Below, piece after piece: positions 50,485 to 62,264 of a DNA stretch of 64,000 nt. Source of the DNA: Agapanthus africanus (Eukaryota > Streptophyta > Magnoliopsida > Asparagales > Amaryllidaceae); assembly GCA_030015575.1 (NCBI GenBank), contig CM057338.1:634934189-634998188 (forward strand), written 5' to 3'. The notes below the pieces were generated by a model that saw only the letters and a program-made list of their open reading frames with translations, searched no databases and was not told the origin of the DNA. The number at the start of each line of letters is the position of its first letter. Within the stretch, counting starts at the first letter, position 1. A program made the translations under genes and the position numbers.

Positions 50485-52777
50485 CTCGCCATTAACTTCG
50501 TCTAGCTTTGTTTGATGTGTTTTACATTTCCGATCGACCAAAATTCCAAAACTTGCATTTTTGTTCACATCAGTTTTCTGTTGAAATTTTTTGGTCTCGA
50601 AAAATTTTTCAGGTTGTCTCAGAATGATGTGCAGGGAGTTCTAAGAACACTGGAAAAATTCGACAACACGATCCCTCCGTACGACCGCGGATCCGCGGCC
50701 ATTACCACTCTGGAGGCCGCGGATTCGCCGCATGAATGAGGGATCATGTCATCATTTTTTTCCAGTGGGCTTGTAGGCTAAAAATAGGGGTTTTGGAATA
50801 TTTAAATTGGGCCCAGATTTTCTGTGAGTGCTACAGTATTGCTTGGGGGCCCACTTGTTAATTTTTGATCGATCGGATATTTTAAACACATTATTTCACA
50901 GTATTTACATTATATCTGCGACCGTGAATGTCACTCAATCGGTAAATCCGGTCTAACTGCTATAGCCCGGTTAGACGGATTTGCGAACGTGACTTTCACG
51001 TTGATGTTCTGTGTTTTGCTGTGATGTTGCGGATCGGTCGTGGGGGATAGCCTGGATGCAATGCTAGTACAGTTTTGTTGTATTATGTACATTTGATATT
51101 GCGGGGCGAGCGTCTGACATGTGGACTGCCGTCACTGCCTGTTTGTATTATTATTTTGGGGCACGACCTGGTTGCGGTCGATGTACCCGTTGTATGTATA
51201 TTTTACTTTCTGTACTAGGATTGCCCCGCGGTGGGGTGCACGGATAGCCGGGTTCTGGAGGGCAACAAGACCGCATCTCATGGCATTGGGACGGAGGGGG
51301 CTTCACTCCAGGATTGACGGGCTATTCGCCGCACTCGTAGGGGGTACAGGTTGACCCAAGAGGAGTGCCCAAGTTACCGGATTCCGTGAAGTGCTGGGTG
51401 GTCCATTCACGGTGCTGAAAGGGGCTGCCTCGCTTCAGGTTTTGGCGGGTGACTTGCCGCGCCCGTAGGGGTCTAGGATTTCATTGCACAGGCTATCCAC
51501 ACGACCAGGGGAACGTCGGGTTTCAGTAGTGGCTCTGTGAAACCCGGGGATCCCAGATATCTGTATTGTTCTGTGATGCTGTACATTTCTGTGATGTTGC
51601 ATTTCATTCACGCCTTGAGCGAAATATAATATATTGGTATATATATTAGTAGATGTTGTATATGTTTTTCATTCGCTCTAGTCCAGTCCCCGCTCTGCCG
51701 TTAGTTAGCTAACCTAACGGGTGATGACGGGACCCAGTGGCGAATGCGGATGGCATATACGTACGTCAGTATATTTTCGTTCTTTGTGGTGTGATCAATT
51801 GATGGGACTGCATTGATTCGGATCAATGCAAGATAAACAAACCTAATCTGATGTTGTTGGAACACTTTTCAAAAAGCTGTTATTGCAAGGACGTTCACTT
51901 TTGTTTTGCATCGTGGTATTCATTTAGAATATCCTGCTCCTCAGTCGACGAGGCAAGGGCCGAGATCCCTTCACCGGGAGTGACCCCTTGGACAGAAGTT
52001 TGCATCAGGGCACTAACTTCACTATAGCCGATTACTTTTGCTTTGCATCGTGGTATTCATTTGGAATATCCTGCACCCCATTCTACGGGGAAAGAGCCGA
52101 GATCCCTTCACCGGGAGTGACCTCTTTAGTAAAGTTTTTCGTCACTATATTTTCTAAAATGCTATCCGTTCCTTCAACGATATCAAGTTCATTATGTTAA
52201 AGGTTTTCGCCAAAAACCATTCGTAGCCCTCCATCATTTCAGTTAAATATTCGGTAGTATTCAAGCTATGTATTTTAACCTCACGCCAAGGCATAGTGTT
52301 TGGTAGTTACCGGGTATTTATCTGTTGCATAGATAGATGCGTTGGTTTGGGACAGTCGTACTACTATTTTGGCCTACGTCAAGGGTATGTACGGGTGGGT
52401 TCAAATTAACCTGGACAATGATGGGTAGAACTTGACATGTGACTTATGATATTTTGACCTCACGCCAAGGTCATAAGAGCATGGGGTAAAAATCACATCG
52501 GGAGTTTCAAAAGAACTGAAACTTGCCAGATATGCGCATACCTTCTGGAGTGTGATACCGTGAGCGGATTCCGTCACGTTATCATGCGATGAGAGTTGGA
52601 TCCCGATTCCCACTGATGAGTTAGTTTACTCCTCTGGTCACCCCGACTAATTCTTCTTTCAGGTTTGGAGGAGAATTTGAGGTACAGTGGGAGGTTTCCA
52701 GATTAGATAAATTGGTAACCATTCTGATCTAGGTTAGAGTGCACGCTGAGTGTTTCTTTTCTCTCTCTCTCTGGCAG
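50485..52777 (+). other. 5' leader of C
   Basis: About 2.3 kb, non-coding. In order: outer stem GATCCCTC/GAGGGATC (50670-50745) around CCGCGGATCCGCGG; blocks shared with G (about 50915-51770); two copies of the ~90-nt module (51902-51992, 52037-52129); three small hairpins (near 52280, 52371 and 52455-52473); and a pyrimidine tract ending CAG at 52777. Confidence 0.78.
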
Positions 52778-55700
52778 CGACCATTGACCCGACCCTAAGA
52801 CTATGACTCAGTGACCAAGTTGACCGAACCTTCTTAACACTGGCTTTTGGATTGTCAAAGTTGCAGACCTCATTGCCACTCCTACTTTTACCCTTTTCTC
52901 CAGGACACCCCGTATTACTACGAACGTCCACTTCCATTGGACAAAACCATCGTATGGTTAGATACGAACTCGAAGGAATTCGAGGATGGTTTCCGGTTTT
53001 GGAGAAAACGGATAGGATTATTCGGTTGTCTTTTCCTTTTACCTTCTCTCAGGTTGCGAGTACTCCTTGGTTTAGGAGATAGTACACCTATTATGCAAAT
53101 TGGATAGTCTTCTTCCAAACCTTAGGCTGGTGCCGAACAGTGGGGAATGAAGAAAACCAATTAGCATAACGATGGTGTGCAGAAGGTATTAAGATTAAGA
53201 CAAAGCAAGGGATTAGTAAGAGGGCAAAGTAAATTGCGACTGATATTCACGACCAAACCAAGTATTTCTTCGCCAATCCTAAATCACCTTTGTATTTCTC
53301 CAGGACACTCCGTATCACTACGAAGATCCACAGTTTATTGGATACTCCATCGTATGGTTATATACGAACTCAAAAGGAACTTGTTCCAGTTCGGGGATGG
53401 ATTCTGGTCCAGGAGGAATAAGGTTTATTCGGTTGTCTTTTATTTTCACCTTCTCTCGCATTGCGAGTGCTCCTAGGACTAGGACAGTACACCCATTATG
53501 CTTATTGGATAGTCTTCTTCCAAACCATAGGCTGGTGCCGAACGGTAGGGAAGGAAGAAAACCATTTGGCCTAAGGGGTGTGCAGAAGGTAATGACTAAA
53601 GACATATAAAAGGATTTGGAGAGGTGGCAAAGAATTATACGGTTATAGTTGTGAATCTGGATAATGGTAGAGACATTTCTAGGAATACCAGGATACTCCA
53701 TCGAAACATTTCAATGTTTCAGTTCAACTGTGTACTGTTAAAAGAAAACTGATTTCCCGATTAGACAGTTGCTCCAGGGTATGTATTTACCAGGTTTGAT
53801 TCTCACATCTGTATGGTTTTACAGATGATGAGTGGGAGTAAGTTATTTAGAATTGGGTGATCATCCTCATTATATCGGGATTCGTTGTAATCGGTGATAT
53901 TTGAGGAAATCACCTGGGCTGTTTGCCGGTCGGCAAATATTTGGTTTTGAATATCCGCCGTTGTGCACCAATTTCAGATTGATATATCTGTACGTCTATT
54001 TTCATAGAGTGAGATATACCTTTTGATATTATGTCGATGACATTTACCTATATCAGTGGATGGTTAGGTAAGGAGCATTAAACAGCGGTGTAATTCTTCT
54101 TAGCCATAAGTACAGTTTTCAACCTACGACACACAGTGAAAGAGTTGTATGACTCGGCGGACTTTTACAGAGTATTGTATGTTGTCCAGTGTCCATTAGG
54201 ACAGAGGGGTTGGTCCTCATACTATATTCTGTTTACTTTTAACTTCTCTAGTTCTTAGACATGTGTTTCGTAGAAACACAGGGTCTAAGTTTTGAGGAGT
54301 TATAGGTATTTGAATAGAGTAGAGAACCAGGTGTAGCAAGTATCGGGATTCTTCAAAGTGATCGAAGATGTAGATACTTGCGTATGGTATTCAGTTGATA
54401 GTAATGATAAAGAGAAATTGCTTCTCTTTCAGGTTACTCATAATTGGAAGCATTCCTAAGTTGAGTAACGCTGATCGGCCTCTCTCCATTTAGTTGACAT
54501 GCACTGGAGACAGCTGCATGATTTGAATCTGGTTCAATTAAACCAGTGCCTCTGGTTCTATATTGGATATAGTACAGTTCATATCTTAACATTGTTAAGG
54601 TACGGGGAGTTGTCCGGCTTATGATTAAAACCAGACTCTGGATAACTCAAGGCACGTATCTGTAATGGCTGTTTGTGGGTTGACCCAGGCTATGACGAGG
54701 GTTGACTTTCTACCATAAGAAAGATCGATAGTGATATTGTTCTTGACTCGCCACAGTTTTAATAAAAATGGATTTTTTCAAAAACAGTAGTGGGAGTATG
54801 GTAGAGCTGGAAGTGATTCCAGAACCGCAAACGATTACTGAAGATTTGATAAGGAACCTAAAGATTCAATCTGTCTTGACATTCCATTGGCCACTCCGCA
54901 GATAAGGTGGGTAACTTCAGGCACCCGAGAGGTACTCCGGTACCCTCAAGGACGGTGACAGGGAAGTTCTTGTTTACCCACACTTGCCATTGTTGTTGTT
55001 CCAGGCTGCGAGACCCGGCAGGAGGATGAGTATAGCGTCGTTCTAAACTAGCTTTAGAAGTGAGCGTCTATATGACTCTGCCAGAGGGTTGTCGTAGTCA
55101 GTGGGAGCAGCGGAAGCATTGGTGGACATCAGGCTTATGTCTATTTATAGACTAAAGCAGATATAGGGGAGATAGATCATCTATTTCTGATATGACAGTC
55201 ATAGGTTTGACGTCATCAGAATAGGGGATGGATCTATTGAGAAGGTAGTAGGGTGTGATATCCTGGTTTTTGGATGACATACACAGAGTAGGAAAGGAAA
55301 CTCCTATACTACGATCGGTTATACTATGGTCGTCACACAGTGGTTTCTCCACAAGGGACTTGGACGTTATATCAGACATACTGGTTACTAGATCTATTGT
55401 TTTAGATCTAGATTTGGGTGGTTTCCCAATCAGGGTACTTAGACAGCATTCTATGAGTATTTAGAATGGTTGACTCCTGGCACGGTAGTATACCTGCAGG
55501 TGATGGAGTCACCCTCTCTAAAGGTGTCTTATAGACTAAAGTAGAGAGGGATGTGCATGATTGACAGATCACTTGCTTAGGCAATTGAGTCAATCATGAG
55601 ATGTCAAGTACTACACCAGATGTTGTTCTTGCAGTAGGTGCAATAAGTTGATATTGATCCAATCCTGGAGAAACAGTCGGAAGCAGCTTTAGAACATAAG

Positions 55701-56180
55701 TGGATGTTCTAGGGATATGATAACGACAGCCTCATTCGGGAGACAGTTATCATTCCAGGCTTCTAAGGTGACATGGACGACAAGAAGGTTGTCAGAGTTT
55801 TAGTTTTCCTTCTGATGAGGGACAGTATTTTGGACAGGTGATCCAAGGCAATACTGAGGGAGGCATGGCACAGGATACTGATTAAGTTCAGTTGACGATA
55901 CAGTCTAAGAAGTTTGGATTTGGAGTTCATTTATGAGCTCGGTCCCATCAGACATCCAGACATTCTAAGACAGGTATTGCTCATTTCGGGAGATGGCTTT
56001 CTCCGCGAACTCGAGATATAGAGAGACATAGAAAGAAACATCTGAGCGGATCCACTCACTGAGGCTATTCCTCGAACGCAATAGTCTTCCAAACAGGCTT
56101 TATGAGACTGACTAGTAGAGGAGTTGGGTGTTCAGTATCACACGGGCTGTGAGTATGCGACATCGCAATAATTAGCCTTG
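52778..56180 (+). pseudogene. Eroded pol-like interior of C
   Basis: Collinear with A/D pol but with no usable frame. Blocks I can match by codon-level resemblance: integrase end (GCACTGGAGACAGCTG, about 54497), the hinge around GTAGTGGGAG (54785-54840), the LRRSG...ERYYG-like block (54888-54950), the PEGFVD...GSGK-like block (55080-55125), the YVDD-like block (55258-55320), TRPDV (55610-55625), SHQKSRH (55945-55985) and ADPLTKA (56045-56070). The ATG of D is ATT here (52783). An imperfect tandem duplication (about 52900-53190 and 53300-53590) is absent from A and D. The decay is shared with B and E. Confidence 0.75.
52900..53590 (+). repeat. Imperfect tandem duplication in C interior
   Basis: Two ~300-bp copies, each starting at TTCTCCAGGACAC and ending in a block containing ATAGTCTTCTTCCAAACC. 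Also present in E (about 890-1580) and at least partly in B (about 29200-29780). Its origin is unknown to me; it could be derived from a lost coding region. Confidence 0.7.
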
Positions 56181-56196
56181 AGTGCAAGTGGGAGAT
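56181..56196 (+). other. Polypurine tract of C
   Basis: AGTGCAAGTGGGAGAT directly before the 3' LTR. Confidence 0.85.
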
Positions 56197-58389
56197 TGTT
56201 GGAGATAGTGCCCTCAGAGTCGATTATTGGATCACAGGCACGTGATTGCAATGATTGAGGGAGGACCTATCCCGGTAGGACAGTCTTACTCGAGATGATA
56301 GTATGCTATCTGGTTTATCTTTATCATCGTGTACTGCTTTAGGTGACCTGACAGGTCACTATTGCACGTTGATAGAGCCCCTAGGATTCTTGCTTGACGG
56401 CCAGCAGTATGAGGGCGATCATATAAGTGAGAGCTGGAGTCTATAAGCACATCCTTAAAAGGTCCCTAGTCGTGGGAGTTTCGAGACAGGGCATCGATTC
56501 TCCAGAGTAGACAAGTGTATACAGTCGAGACCCCGACGAGGGGCGGTGGCCGGTCTCACAAGCCACTGGTGTCAGTTGGATCACCTAAGATGTATATAGG
56601 TGCTCATTGGGTTATGAGTACACCGGACAGGACTCGCCGGGAACATGCTAGTTGGTCTTATACCTGACGTCAGATAGCAGTTCCCTGGTGACATGTGTAC
56701 AGGTTAGTTCATCGACCTGGGGATCGTCATTTGTCTCGTGTGAGTTCCCACTGTACTTTGATTACTACCCTACCACGGCTCAAAGGAGTCATGCAAACAG
56801 GTTTTAGTTGGGTACAGTCCCGAGCCACATGGAGGCAGTGAGCGGATCTTCAGGGGTTCGTCTCTCCCGGTATTGGGGGTGAGGTCGCGCTGTGTCTTGG
56901 AGAGCCATTACACGAAGTCCTTGGCCAAGGCAGGAGATTTACTGGTAGGTATTCAAGTAGTATCTCAGGGTGTTCTGGGCTACACTCCGACACGACTTGT
57001 ACCGCTTTTGGGGGTCTGACTTTTACCAACCCCATAGGCCCGCCATGCGATGCTCGTAGACGAACGGACCGGACTGTACGGATATTGTCACTGACAGGCT
57101 CAGTAGGGTGTCAGGATGAGCTCGCTCATCGATGTCCCTTTTGGTCAATAGCTGGTGGCCCGTTACGTATTGGCTTATACCTCTGACGTGCTAGTGGTTA
57201 AATCCACAGCCATAGTATTGACGAGTCTTTAGAGTCCACCACACTTTCAGTTACTCAGCTTTCGGGCGAAACGCTGTAGAGGCCGTATGGAGATATGGCC
57301 GGGTCCGATCAGATACGTGCGGTATTGCACGGATCAGGATCGGACAGTTTTGTACTAGTGGCCATATAGTTATATGGCAGGGTTCGATCTGATACGTGCG
57401 GTATTGCACGGATCAGGATCGGACGAACATTACTAGCCGGCTTTGGTTTAAGCCGGATCCTAGTTTAGTACAGTGTAGATTTTGTCTTTTTGCATTTGTA
57501 TCCGGACGGAATACAGATGCGGGTGTTTATGCACAGTATCGGGATTTTCCTGTAATTTATTACGGGACCAGTTTTCTGGAGTTGCCAGTTTGCATTCCGT
57601 TCCGGCCGGTTTTCCTTTGTTCTTTCCCGGCCGGACTTTTCCGATGGAGGGGGTTATTTGCAATTGTGCAAATAACATTTGTGGAGGGGCTTTCTTGCAA
57701 ATATATTCATTATGATATCTTTCATCCATGATTTTGCATTAATGAGATTTGATGTGAATAGAAGTAATAAGCATGGTTGATGTTTTGTTTAAGGTTACCT
57801 CTTGCTTTATCCTACACTTACCTCCCTTCATGAGTTTTGTTTTGATCTCTCCACCATTCTCTAAGATGAGGGGCCGGCCACTTCTATTTGGGAGAATGAG
57901 AGAATTTCATTTGTGAGCTTGTGGCATATTTCCTTCATCTCATTCTCATGTAATGAAAAATGAAAGCACCATTTTTCATACCTTCATTCCTCCACATCCA
58001 TGGCAACCAATACCCCAAAGTGAGACATGCACTCTACACTATATTCTACAGCATATCTTGGGCATGTCGACTTGCCAGCTTTATGCCCGAGTTGCCTCGG
58101 TATAGAGGCGGGAGCCCGTAAAAGAAACAGGAGATGTGGTGCCCTTCCGGCGATGAGGCGACGACCGGAGTTTCCGCGAGGAGATCGGAGTGGAGATGAA
58201 GACCGGAGGACTCGGATCAGTCGGTATATCTCTTCCCTATCTTGTTACTTTGCTAGAAGAAGTTTAATGGCCCGATCCGGGGTTTAGTGCGCGGTGGTGC
58301 CGGTTTCCTAAGTTCGCAAAATTAAAGTTTATCACCGTTTCCGCATTTGGCCGTCGGATTGACGGCCGGGGCGCCGCTGTGCACTTACA
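56197..58389 (+). repeat. 3' LTR of C
   Basis: Near-identical to the 5' LTR, including the doubled unit at 57301-57347 and 57380-57426. Confidence 0.96.
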
Positions 58390-58394
58390 CTTGA

Positions 58395-60301
58395 TTGAAC
58401 GGATCCTCCTTGTCGTCTCCTCTTTGCCATAGATGGATCCACCCGAGGGGCTCGAAATTGATCACCAATCTCAACCTAGAGATGACTAAGATGTTTGGTT
58501 TGCTAAACCTAATACCTTAGATTCAGTAGAGAAGAGTGATGGTGGTTTTGTCTCAAACGTTCATGATTTCCAACTCATGGAACACTTGAACCTTGAGAGA
58601 GGAAGAGGGAGAGCTTTTTTCATGAGAGAGAAAGAAGATGATAGAATGAGCTCTAATAATGCAACCATCCTCACAAAAGTGAGAATAATGATAATAATAA
58701 TAATAATTAAGTATGGTGATGGTTAGTTTCAATGACCATTATCATTTCATGCAATTATTTCATTTTGTAAACAACAAGCAAGCAAAAGTCATACCCATGA
58801 AATGATAGCCATAAAATGATGATGGTCAACAAGTCCAAAATGATCAACCGGTCAACAAAGTCAACAAGTCAACAAAAGTCAAACTTTCAACTCAACCATG
58901 GCACAATAATACATAATTAATATTATTAGTCATATATCGTATTCTCATTAGGGTTTAGAGAATGGTCAATGGTCAACAAGTCAACCAATGCCAAATGGTC
59001 AACAACCCTAATGAGAATCCTCTGCCTCTGCCTCTGTCAACTGTGCATACACACCCGCATCCGTGCTCCAAGGAACACGAATACACTGAGACAAAACCAA
59101 TCCCAAAACAATTACTAGCATCTGGCTTAAGCCAAACCCGCTAATAACTACTGTCCGGACACCAAACGTGCACAAGTGCGCGGATGTGAACGAACCCCGT
59201 CGCAAAACCATGCAACCTCTACTCTATTTTGCCAAAAGCGAGTAACCCTCTGTGTGGGACTTTAAAGGCTCGGCACTACGCCGGCAGTGTGTTTAACCAC
59301 AGGCCACAAGCGGTACTTGCTGTACGTAACGGTCCCCAGGTAGATGCCGATAAGAAGACTGATGAGGTGAACCCATCGAACTCCTACTGTGCCTGAATGT
59401 GACAATCTCCATACATTCCGGTCTGTTCGTCTGAGAATATCTCATGGCAGGCCTAGGGGGGCGGTAAACGTCAGTCCCCTAATAGAGGTACAAGTCGTGT
59501 CGGAGTGTAGCCCAAAACACCCTGAGAATCTACTGGAAAACCTACCAACAATTCTCACTTGCCCTGGCCAGGGACGACAATGTGTAATGGCTCTCCTAGA
59601 CACAACGCGATATCAACTCCCAATACCGGGAGAGATGAATCCTGTCTAATCGTCACTGCCACCAAGTGCTTCGCGACTGCACCCAACTACTACCTGTTTG
59701 CACGACTCAGTAGAGCTGTGGTAGGGTAGTAATCTAAGAATAGTGGGAACACACTCGAGGCGAAGTGACAGTGTCAAGTCAGCGGACTAAGCTGTACTCA
59801 TGTCACCTGGGAACTGTTAACCGACGATAGGTATAATACTAACCAACAGTTCCCGATGAGTCCTGTCCAGTGTACTCGTAACCTAACGAGCACCTGCATA
59901 CTATCTCCAGTACGACATACTGATGGCTGTGGGAAAGACCATCTCCCCTGTTGGGAAGAGAAGCGTATGCACCAGTCTACTCTGGAGTATCGATGCCCTG
60001 TCTCGATAATCCTACGACTAGGGACCAAAATAAGGATGTGCTTATAGACTACCCAGCCCCCACTAGTGTGATCGCCATCACAACGCCGGTAGTCAAGCAA
60101 AAATCCTAAGGGCTCCATCAATATGTATTAGCGAAATGTTAAAAGAAACATATACACATATTAAGATAGAAACAAACCAAGTAGCATACTACTATATCGA
60201 GCAAGACTGTCGTAAACCCGTATATATATCCCAAGCCTCCAAAATGTATTATACAAATTAGTACTATACAATAATGGCCTCTAGGGTATACATATCTAAC
60301 A
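58395..60301 (-). repeat. 5' LTR of A, right part
   Basis: Resumes after the second CTTGA (58390-58394) and matches 10008-11023 and 22911-23806 with scattered differences. Ends TATCTAACA at 60301. Confidence 0.93.
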
Positions 60302-60306
60302 GAAAA

Positions 60307-60744
60307 ATAGTGAGAAAATTATTTCTAAAGTGAGAAAAATTCCTACTTCATCAACCTCCTCTTTACTAGCTATTTAGATTGGGTTGTTTCTTCACTAGTT
60401 CATCACTTAGTAAAGAGGTAGCTTGAGTTAGTGTCTCCTCGACGTAGATCATCACCGGCTTCGAAGACTTCAAGCAAGTTTGTTTATTTCACCTTGTGGA
60501 GCCTCACTGGAGTCCGGGAGATCACTACTTGGAGCGAAGGGACTACTACACAGAGCTATTGAAATGAAGGACCGGTCTACAAAGGTTGTATTCCTCGTTC
60601 ACTTAGATGTAAAGATGTTTATATGCTTGTTCGTCTAATTCTCTAGTTTAGATTCTAGCGTTAGGCTTCTTTAGTGCCCCATTTTTTTGAAAACGGCATG
60701 GTCGATGCCTCCCGAAACACAGCGGCCGCCTAGGGAATCCAGCA
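60307..60744 (+). repeat. 5' LTR of F, second part
   Basis: Continues the F LTR after A and the duplicated target GAAAA (9777-9781 and 60302-60306). It ends GGAATCCAGCA at 60744, one base before the primer site. The rejoined length of 2186 bp fits the other copia LTRs here (2104-2220 bp). Confidence 0.88.
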
Positions 60745-60745
60745 G

Positions 60746-60757
60746 TGGTATCAGAGC
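60746..60757 (+). other. Primer-binding site of F
   Basis: TGGTATCAGAGC one base after the LTR end. Confidence 0.92.
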
Positions 60758-60799
60758 CTGTTTCCTGATTTAAAATCAGGAAAGTTTACGGAGGAGGCA

Positions 60800-61109
60800 T
60801 CACGTGCTAGCACGTGACCAGCAGTCACGTGTTGGCACGCGACAATTAAAAAGCAGCGGCAAAGGCAGATTCAGCTCCTTGATTAAATCAAAGAAAAGGC
60901 TCCAGAAAGGGTCACGTGCTCACACGTGACCAGGGGTCACGTGTTGGCACGTGACGGTTGAACAGCTGCTAGAAGACAAAGCGCAGAAAGCAGAAGAATG
61001 CTCGTTCCAAGGGGTCACGTGCCTACACGTGACCAGGGGTCATGTGCCTACACGTGACCATGGGTCACATGGCCACATGTGACCAAGGGTCACGTGGCCA
61101 CACATGACC
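60800..61109 (+). repeat. Array of eight paired G-box palindromes
   Basis: Eight inverted repeats of consensus GGTCACGTG, a 4-nt spacer (CTAG, TTGG, CTCA, CCTA or GCCA), then CACGTGACC. They contain 11 exact CACGTG cores. One copy has both arms changed together (GGTCACATG and CATGTGACC), keeping pairing. Two more copies lie at 62183-62260. CACGTG is the plant G-box bound by bZIP and bHLH factors; binding here is inference. Confidence 0.85.
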
Positions 61110-61378
61110 GGCTTTCAAAGCAAAGGAGAATGATTATTTGGAATCGATTGGATTAAAGATTTAAAGGTGATTAAATATCACCTATCTATGGAAAAATCTT
61201 GAACTTGGAAAGATTTCCCCTTAAAATCTAACCGAAATAATAAAGGAATATCTTTGGATTTAAAATCCAATGGTGAATAAAATTCACCTAATAATCCAAA
61301 GGTCCAGATGAATGATGAATGCAAATCAAATCCCTCAATGAATGATTCACTAAGACTGATTGATTCTCTTCCTTCTCC

Positions 61379-61386
61379 TATAAATA
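61379..61386 (+). promoter_or_regulatory. Candidate TATA box inside F
   Basis: TATAAATA followed by a purine-rich stretch (AGAGAGGAAAAGATACAGAG), in a layout like a plant core promoter. It lies about 270 bp downstream of the G-box array and 620 bp downstream of the primer site, so it would be a second promoter inside the element. No gene follows. Confidence 0.5.
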
Positions 61387-61544
61387 AGAGCCAGAAAAGA
61401 GAGGAAAAGATACAGAGAGAGTCGTATACAGAGATCTATATACAGAGATATATAGAGAAAAAGAAATAGAGCCTTGAGACTTTGGAAGAATTTGATCTGC
61501 TGCAGAAGAAAACCTTGGGTAAGAAAGGGAAGGCCTTTAAAAAA

Positions 61545-62110
61545 GAGAATTTAATTCTCAAAAGAGTTTAACTCTTATATTAAAAAGAGGAACTTAGTTC
61601 TCTCTTTAATAGAGGATCTGCAAAGTGCACATCTCCCCATGAATTGAGAATTTAATTTTCATTGGGTTGAGATCCTGCCATGCAGATCCAAAGTATAGAG
61701 AGGGAATGGAAGTTTGAGAATTTAATTCTCACGGAACTATAGGAATTTAATTCTTTTGAAATAAAATTAGGGTTTAACCCTATGTTATAGGAATTTAATT
61801 CCTTCGAAATGAACAAAACCAGTTAAGAACTTAATTCTATCAAAATAACAGGAATTTAATTCCCTTAAGAAAAAAGAAATTAGGGTTTCACCCTATGACA
61901 GAACCTTATTCCTCACATATATGGGAATTCAATTCCTCAGAATATAGATTAAGGGTTCAACTCTATCTAAGAGTAATTCTCTAAGAGAAAGTGGGAATTT
62001 AATTTCTCTAAAAGTTATTATTAGGGTTGAACCCTATGATAGAATGCAGTTCTTCACATATATGAGGAATTTAATTCCTACAGAAAAGAATTTAGAGTTC
62101 AACTCTATCT
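61545..62110 (+). repeat. Dispersed hairpins with TTNAA core, mixed arms
   Basis: Many odd-centred palindromes sharing a TT-N-AA core with different matched arms: GAGAATTTAATTCTC (61545), AGAGTTTAACTCT (61563), AGGGTTTAACCCT (61769), AGGAATTTAATTCC (61787), AGGGTTGAACCCT (62022), AGGAATTTAATTCCT (62065) and AGAGTTCAACTCT (62095). Spacing is irregular. Both arms vary together, so pairing is kept. Confidence 0.82.
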
Positions 62111-62264
62111 AAGAATATAATTCTTCAAGAAAATAGGGATTTAATGAAGAATTTAAGTCTTAAAAAAAAATGCAAAGGTGCAGGGTCATGTGCTACCACG
62201 TGACCCCTGAAAAACTCCGCAGGGGAGGGCGCCCTCACGTGCTACCACGTGACCCCTCCCGCCT

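Larger units (their letters stand above)
48278..58389 (+). mobile_element. Copia element C (Angela-type), complete, non-autonomous
   Basis: A plus-strand 10.1-kb element with CTTGA duplications (48273-48277, 58390-58394), LTRs of 2194 and 2193 bp, a primer site at 50473-50484 and a purine tract at 56181-56196. The LTRs differ at only a few sites by eye. The 5.7-kb interior has no frame above about 130 codons but contains ordered pol relics. It has the same family structure as E. It inserted in A's 5' LTR, 225 bp from the LTR start at 48053. Confidence 0.95.
9782..60301 (-). mobile_element. Copia element A (Angela-type), hosts four insertions
   Basis: A minus-strand copia element flanked by GAAAA duplications (9777-9781, 60302-60306). 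Its own sequence is 9782-11023, 22911-24672, 34330-37342, 47776-48277 and 58395-60301. The rejoined LTRs are 2138 bp (3') and 2132 bp (5'). The primer site lies at 48040-48051. Pol encodes protease, integrase, RT and RNase H but carries a frameshift, at least one stop, and the B insertion. No gag is seen. Its interior is about 4.1 kb compared with 6.0 kb in D, because roughly 2 kb of leader is missing at the right edge of D. Confidence 0.93.
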
